A stretch of DNA of 64,000 bases from Vibrio ouci (GTDB taxonomy: Bacteria; Pseudomonadota; Gammaproteobacteria; Enterobacterales; Vibrionaceae), in the NCBI RefSeq assembly GCF_004551525.1, contig NZ_SATR01000013.1, positions 58,785 through 122,784 of the forward strand, given 5' to 3'. The notes beneath the pieces were generated by a model, which worked only from the letters and a program-made list of their open reading frames with translations, did no database searches and was not told where the DNA came from. Numbering within the stretch: the first letter of the stretch is position 1; the number at the start of each line of letters is the position of its first letter. A program made the translations under genes and the position numbers. Below are positions 59,662 to 64,000 of this stretch, piece after piece.

Positions 59662-61542
59662 ATGACTGAACAATATAATGCGAAAGACCTTTCGGTTCTT
59701 GAAGGTCTTGACCCAGTACGACATCGTCCTGGCATGTATACCGAGACAGAGCGTCCAAACCATCTTGCACAAGAGGTTATTGATAACTCGGTCGATGAAG
59801 CACTTGCTGGGCATGCAAAAAAGATCAAAGTCATTCTCCATGCTGACCAATCACTAGAAGTGATCGATGATGGTCGAGGCATGCCGGTTGATATTCACCC
59901 TGAGAAAGGTATCTCAGGTGTCGAACTTATTATGACCAAGCTACATGCTGGTGGTAAGTTCTCTAACGACAACTATAAGTTTTCTGGCGGTCTACACGGC
60001 GTTGGTATCTCAGTAGTAAATGCGCTCTCTAAGCGCGTTGAAGTGACGGTGAGACGTGGCGGTGAAATTCATGAAATTGCTTTTGAAGGCGGTAACGCAG
60101 TCACTGAACTTACTGTGACTGGCACTTGTGGTCACCGCAATACCGGTACTTCGGTACATTTCTGGCCAGACGCAAAATACTTCGATAGCTACAAATTCTC
60201 CGCGTTACGCTTGGTGAACAACCTGCGTGCGAAAGCGGTTCTTTGTCCTGGGTTAGAGATTACCTTCAGCGACAAAGTGAATAACGAAGAGCATAAGTGG
60301 TTCTACGAAGATGGCCTAAAAGACTACCTTTCTGAAGGGGTTAAAGGCTATGAAGTTCTCCCTGTTGAACCGTATATCGGTGAGTTTACCGCTGATACTG
60401 AGATGGCAACGTGGGCGGTGATCTGGCAGCCAGAAGGCGGCGAGATGATCACAGAAAGTTACGTTAACTTGGTCCCAACCAAGCAAGGTGGTACGCACGT
60501 TAACGGTCTACGCCAAGGTCTACTTGATGCGATGCGTGAGTTCTGTGAGTTCCGTAACTTGCTTCCTCGCGGGGTTAAGCTAACTGGTGACGATATCTTT
60601 GACCGCTGTTCTTACGTTTTATCGGTGAAGATGCAAGATCCTCAGTTTGCCGGTCAAACTAAAGAGCGTCTCTCATCGCGTCAAACAGCAGCGTTTGTTT
60701 CTGGCGTCGTAAAAGATGCCTTCAGCTTGTGGTTAAACGAAAAACCGCAACTTGCTGAACAACTGGCAGAAGTGTGTATTGCTAATGCTCACCGCCGTAT
60801 GCGCGCAAGCAAGAAAGTTGTGCGTAAGAAGGTGGCATCAGGCCCTGCACTGCCAGGCAAGCTGACAGACTGTTCTGTGCAAGATTTAAATCGCACTGAA
60901 ATCTTCTTTGTCGAGGGTGACTCGGCAGGCGGCTCAGCGAAACAAGCCCGTGATCGTGAGTTCCAAGCTGTGATGCCACTGCGTGGTAAGATCTTGAACA
61001 CATGGGAAGTCTCTGCAGACCAGGTACTCGCTTCTCAAGAAGTGCATGACATTTCGGTGGCGCTGGGCATCGACCCTGATAACGATAATCTCGATGGCTT
61101 ACGTTACGGCAAAGTCTGTATCCTTGCCGATGCGGACTCGGATGGTCTACACATCGCGACGCTATTATGTGCTCTGTTTACTCGTCACTTCCGCGCGCTA
61201 GTGGAAGCGGGTCATATCTATGTTGCGATGCCTCCTCTGTACCGTATCGACTGCGGCAAAGAAGTGTTCTATGCCCTAGATGATGATGAGAAAGAGGGCA
61301 TCTTAGAGCGCCTATCGAAGAAAAAAGCCAAAATCAACGTGCAGCGATTCAAAGGTCTGGGTGAGATGAACCCACTTCAGCTGCGTGAAACAACCATGGA
61401 TCCAAATACTCGCCGTCTGGTTCAATTAACCATTGATGACAATGAGCAGACCATGGAAATGATGGATATGTTGCTAGGTAAGAAGCGTGCGGATGACCGC
61501 CGTCACTGGCTGCAATCTAACGGTGATATGGCAGAGGTTTAA
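59662..61542 (+). CDS. parE: DNA topoisomerase IV subunit B
   Basis: ParE is the ATPase subunit of topoisomerase IV, which unlinks daughter chromosomes. The 626 residues contain the GHKL ATP site (EVIDNSVDEALAG, DDGRGMPVD, GGLHGVGISVVNAL), the transducer domain, and the TOPRIM region with FVEGDSAGGSAKQARDREFQAVMPLRGKILN and DADSDGLHI. The C-terminus ends QSNGDMAEV. parC starts three bases after the stop. Confidence 0.98.
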   Translation: MTEQYNAKDLSVLEGLDPVRHRPGMYTETERPNHLAQEVIDNSVDEALAGHAKKIKVILHADQSLEVIDDGRGMPVDIHPEKGISGVELIMTKLHAGGKFSNDNYKFSGGLHGVGISVVNALSKRVEVTVRRGGEIHEIAFEGGNAVTELTVTGTCGHRNTGTSVHFWPDAKYFDSYKFSALRLVNNLRAKAVLCPGLEITFSDKVNNEEHKWFYEDGLKDYLSEGVKGYEVLPVEPYIGEFTADTEMATWAVIWQPEGGEMITESYVNLVPTKQGGTHVNGLRQGLLDAMREFCEFRNLLPRGVKLTGDDIFDRCSYVLSVKMQDPQFAGQTKERLSSRQTAAFVSGVVKDAFSLWLNEKPQLAEQLAEVCIANAHRRMRASKKVVRKKVASGPALPGKLTDCSVQDLNRTEIFFVEGDSAGGSAKQARDREFQAVMPLRGKILNTWEVSADQVLASQEVHDISVALGIDPDNDNLDGLRYGKVCILADADSDGLHIATLLCALFTRHFRALVEAGHIYVAMPPLYRIDCGKEVFYALDDDEKEGILERLSKKKAKINVQRFKGLGEMNPLQLRETTMDPNTRRLVQLTIDDNEQTMEMMDMLLGKKRADDRRHWLQSNGDMAEV

Positions 61543-61545
61543 TGA

Positions 61546-63831
61546 ATGTCTAGTGAGATTACATACGATGGCGTTGAACAGTTGCCGATGCGCAAGTTCA
61601 CTGAAGACGCTTATCTGAATTACTCGATGTACGTAATTATGGACCGCGCGTTGCCATACATTGGCGATGGTTTGAAGCCGGTTCAACGACGTATTATTTA
61701 CGCAATGTCGGAGCTTGGTCTCTCGGCAGCAGCAAAATACAAGAAATCAGCACGTACCGTTGGTGACGTGTTAGGTAAATACCATCCACACGGCGACTCA
61801 GCGTGTTATGAAGCGATGGTATTAATGGCACAACCATTCTCTTACCGTTACCCATTAGTAGACGGTCAAGGTAACTGGGGTGCGCCAGACGATCCTAAAT
61901 CTTTTGCCGCGATGCGTTATACCGAAGCGAAACTGTCTAAGTTTGCTGAAGTACTGCTAGGTGAACTTGGCCAAGGTACGGTCGAGTGGCAGCCTAACTT
62001 TGACGGCACAATGAAAGAGCCGCAAATGTTACCTGCGCGCCTACCGCACATTCTACTGAATGGTGTGACCGGTATCGCCGTAGGTATGGCTACTGATATT
62101 CCACCTCACAACGTGCGTGAAGTGGCCGATGCTGCGATTCACTTGATCGATCATCCTAAAGCAGAACTGCCGGATGTGATGAACTTTGTCCAAGGTCCTG
62201 ATTACCCGACCGAAGCAGAGATCATTTCACCTAAAGCGGATCTTGAGAAGATCTACCGCACTGGTCGCGGCAGTATCAAGATGCGTGCGGTCTGGCATAA
62301 AGAAGGTTCTGATATTGTTATCACTGCTTTGCCACACCAAGTGTCGGGCGCGAAATTGCTAGAGCAGATCGCTAACCAAATGCGCGCGAAAAAGCTGCCA
62401 ATGGTGGATGATCTGCGTGATGAGTCGGATCACGAGAACCCAACGCGTATTGTTGTTGTGCCTCGTTCAAACCGAATCGACTGTGATCAGTTGATGAACC
62501 ACCTGTTTGCGTCAACGGATTTAGAGAAAAATTTCCGTGTAAACCTGAACATGATTGGTCTCGACAATCGCCCACAGGTGAAAGGTCTGGTACAGATTCT
62601 TTCTGAGTGGATTGAGTTCCGTCGCACTACCGTTCGTCGTCGTTTACAGTACCGTCTTGATAAAGTGATGGCGCGTTTGCACATCCTTGAAGGTTTGTTG
62701 ATTGCGTATCTAAACCTTGATGAAGTGATCGAGATCATCCGTACTGAAGATGATCCTAAAGCGGTGCTGATGGCACGCTTTGGCATTACCGAAATTCAAG
62801 CGGATGCGATTCTAGATACCAAACTTCGTCACCTAGCCAAGCTAGAAGAGATGAAGATCCGTGGCGAGCAAGATGAGCTTGAAAAAGAGCGTGAGAAGCT
62901 AGAGAAGTTACTTGGCTCTGAGCGTCGCATGAATACCTTACTGAAGAAAGAGATTCAAGCTGACGCTGATAAGTATGGTGATGATCGTCGTTCTCCTCTG
63001 ATTGAGCGTGCTGAAGCGAAGGCACTGACTGAACGCGATCTAGTGCCAAGTGAACCAATTACCGTTGTTCTATCAGAGAAAGGCTGGATTCGTCACGCGA
63101 AAGGGCATGATGTTGATGCTGAAGGGTTAAACTACAAGTCTGGTGACAACTACCTTGCTCATGCGCGCGGTAAGAGTAGCCAGCAAGCGGTATTCCTTGG
63201 TAATGATGGCCGAAGCTACTCGCTAGAATCTCATTCTCTGCCATCTGCACGTAGCCAAGGTGAACCAATTACGGGTCGTCTTAACATCAATGCAGGCACC
63301 AGTATTCGCCATGTTGTGATGGGTGAAGAAGAGCAGCTATGGTTGATCGGTTCTGATGCTGGTTATGGCTTTGTGTGTAAGGGCAGTGACTTACTGTCTA
63401 AGAACAAGAGTGGTAAGGCATTGGTGACACTGCCTGCTAATTCTGAAGTCATTTCTCCGCAAACCATTAGTAACTTAGATACAGATGAAATCCTAACGAT
63501 TACTAACCAAGGCCGAATGCTGCTGTTCCCAATTAAGGATCTGCCACAGCTAGGTAAAGGTAAGGGTAATAAGATCATCAACATTCCAGCTGCGAAGGCG
63601 AAAGAGCGTGAAGAGTATGTCTCTCACTTAATCTCTTTGCCACAGGGTAGTTCGGTGACCTTGTATGCTGGTAAGCGTAAGTTGGGACTTAAAGCGTCCG
63701 ATCTAGAGAACTTCCGTGGTGAACGTGGTCGTCGCGGCGGTCTGTTGCCAAGGGGCTTGCAGCGAGTGACGCGCATAGAGATAGAGTCAGCGGGTGAAAG
63801 CTCAGATTCAGAAGAGTCTCAAGAATCCTAA
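61546..63831 (+). CDS. parC: DNA topoisomerase IV subunit A
   Basis: ParC is the DNA-cleaving subunit of topoisomerase IV. The 761 residues have the winged-helix region [19 protein letters not shown], with a wild-type Ser85 at the position altered in quinolone-resistant vibrios, the active-site Tyr in [11 protein letters not shown], a coiled-coil tower, and the C-terminal beta-pinwheel that sets substrate preference. The tail is Ser/Glu-rich. It is coupled to parE, and a strong terminator follows. Confidence 0.98.
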   Translation: MSSEITYDGVEQLPMRKFTEDAYLNYSMYVIMDRALPYIGDGLKPVQRRIIYAMSELGLSAAAKYKKSARTVGDVLGKYHPHGDSACYEAMVLMAQPFSYRYPLVDGQGNWGAPDDPKSFAAMRYTEAKLSKFAEVLLGELGQGTVEWQPNFDGTMKEPQMLPARLPHILLNGVTGIAVGMATDIPPHNVREVADAAIHLIDHPKAELPDVMNFVQGPDYPTEAEIISPKADLEKIYRTGRGSIKMRAVWHKEGSDIVITALPHQVSGAKLLEQIANQMRAKKLPMVDDLRDESDHENPTRIVVVPRSNRIDCDQLMNHLFASTDLEKNFRVNLNMIGLDNRPQVKGLVQILSEWIEFRRTTVRRRLQYRLDKVMARLHILEGLLIAYLNLDEVIEIIRTEDDPKAVLMARFGITEIQADAILDTKLRHLAKLEEMKIRGEQDELEKEREKLEKLLGSERRMNTLLKKEIQADADKYGDDRRSPLIERAEAKALTERDLVPSEPITVVLSEKGWIRHAKGHDVDAEGLNYKSGDNYLAHARGKSSQQAVFLGNDGRSYSLESHSLPSARSQGEPITGRLNINAGTSIRHVVMGEEEQLWLIGSDAGYGFVCKGSDLLSKNKSGKALVTLPANSEVISPQTISNLDTDEILTITNQGRMLLFPIKDLPQLGKGKGNKIINIPAAKAKEREEYVSHLISLPQGSSVTLYAGKRKLGLKASDLENFRGERGRRGGLLPRGLQRVTRIEIESAGESSDSEESQES

Positions 63832-63900
63832 CAAAAACCCCATGCCAAGGCATTAATGCCGATCGGTTTAGAGACTTGAATGATCTTCGGGTCGTATGAT

Positions 63901-63933
63901 AATCCCCACTAACAAAGTTAGTGGGGATTTTTT
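63901..63933 (+). terminator. terminator of parE-parC
   Basis: The 13-base stem AATCCCCACTAAC / GTTAGTGGGGATT, loop AAA, continues into T-rich sequence. Confidence 0.9.
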
Positions 63934-64000
63934 ATGTTGGCTCAAGAATTAGTACTGGCTCATGAAACGATTGAAGATGCTACAGACTATGAGTCTGTCG
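63934..64000 (+). CDS. start of an unidentified ORF cut by the window edge
   Basis: An open frame starts at ATG 63934 and runs off the window (MLAQELVLAHETIEDATDYE and on). The only Shine-Dalgarno candidate, GGGGA, lies within the downstream arm of the parC terminator hairpin. Too little is visible to name it, and it may not be a gene. Confidence 0.35.
   Translation, partial: MLAQELVLAHETIEDATDYESV

Overview
The window is chromosomal core DNA from a gammaproteobacterium of the family Vibrionaceae, almost certainly a Vibrio. The evidence is the close match of the housekeeping proteins to E. coli orthologues, combined with Vibrio-type features: two complete tandem glutamate synthase operons, a DUF3293-RraA paralogue pair beside arcA, and a PAS-GGDEF-EAL protein beside ubiUV. 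There are no phage, integron, CRISPR or insertion-sequence genes. The only repeat-like DNA is a short palindromic intergenic element.

Layout. 1-7.6 kb: tail of an unidentified gene, a voltage-gated-type K+ channel, a small-loop chemoreceptor, glnE-hldE, and arcA on the minus strand. 7.9-14.4 kb: DUF3293-rraA, a small secreted barrel-like protein, and the threonine operon thrL-thrA-thrB-thrC with its attenuator. 14.5-17.8 kb (minus): a TRIC-type channel and mtnN-cbiB-btuF. 18-24 kb: rpsO, pnp with its structured leader, nlpI, and a MarR regulator with a MATE exporter sharing the same operator. 23.8-29.1 kb: the O2-independent ubiquinone genes ubiUV (minus) and ubiT (plus) around a GGDEF/EAL protein, then yhbS. 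29.3-36.2 kb: secG-leuU-metY-rimP-nusA-infB-rbfA-truB. 36.3-49.2 kb (minus): a DUF1499 lipoprotein and two gltBD operons. 49.7-55.4 kb: yhcC, a diguanylate cyclase, arcB and a lipoprotein. 55.4-64 kb: tolC (minus), then nudF-yqiB-cpdA-yqiA and parE-parC, ending in a terminator and the first codons of an unidentified ORF.

How the genes work together. Oxygen response is a recurring theme. Both halves of the Arc system are present. The ArcB here has a single cysteine, Cys180; the second redox cysteine described in E. coli, Cys241, is Tyr. A perfect FNR-type box lies between arcA and DUF3293-rraA. Half-conserved FNR boxes stand at exactly the same distance from a -10 hexamer upstream of both ubiT and ubiUV. 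Nitrogen assimilation (glnE, two GOGATs), translation and RNA processing (rimP to truB, rpsO, pnp) and chromosome decatenation (parCE) make up most of the rest.

The most unusual large-scale feature is gene order. In E. coli the order is secG...truB-rpsO-pnp-nlpI...ubiUV-ubiT-yhbS. Here it is rpsO...yhbS followed by secG...truB, a block swap (circular permutation) that separates truB from rpsO and secG from glmM. No wholly new system was recognised; the best leads are this rearrangement, the ArcB cysteine loss, the FNR promoter geometry and the MarR/MATE twin operator.
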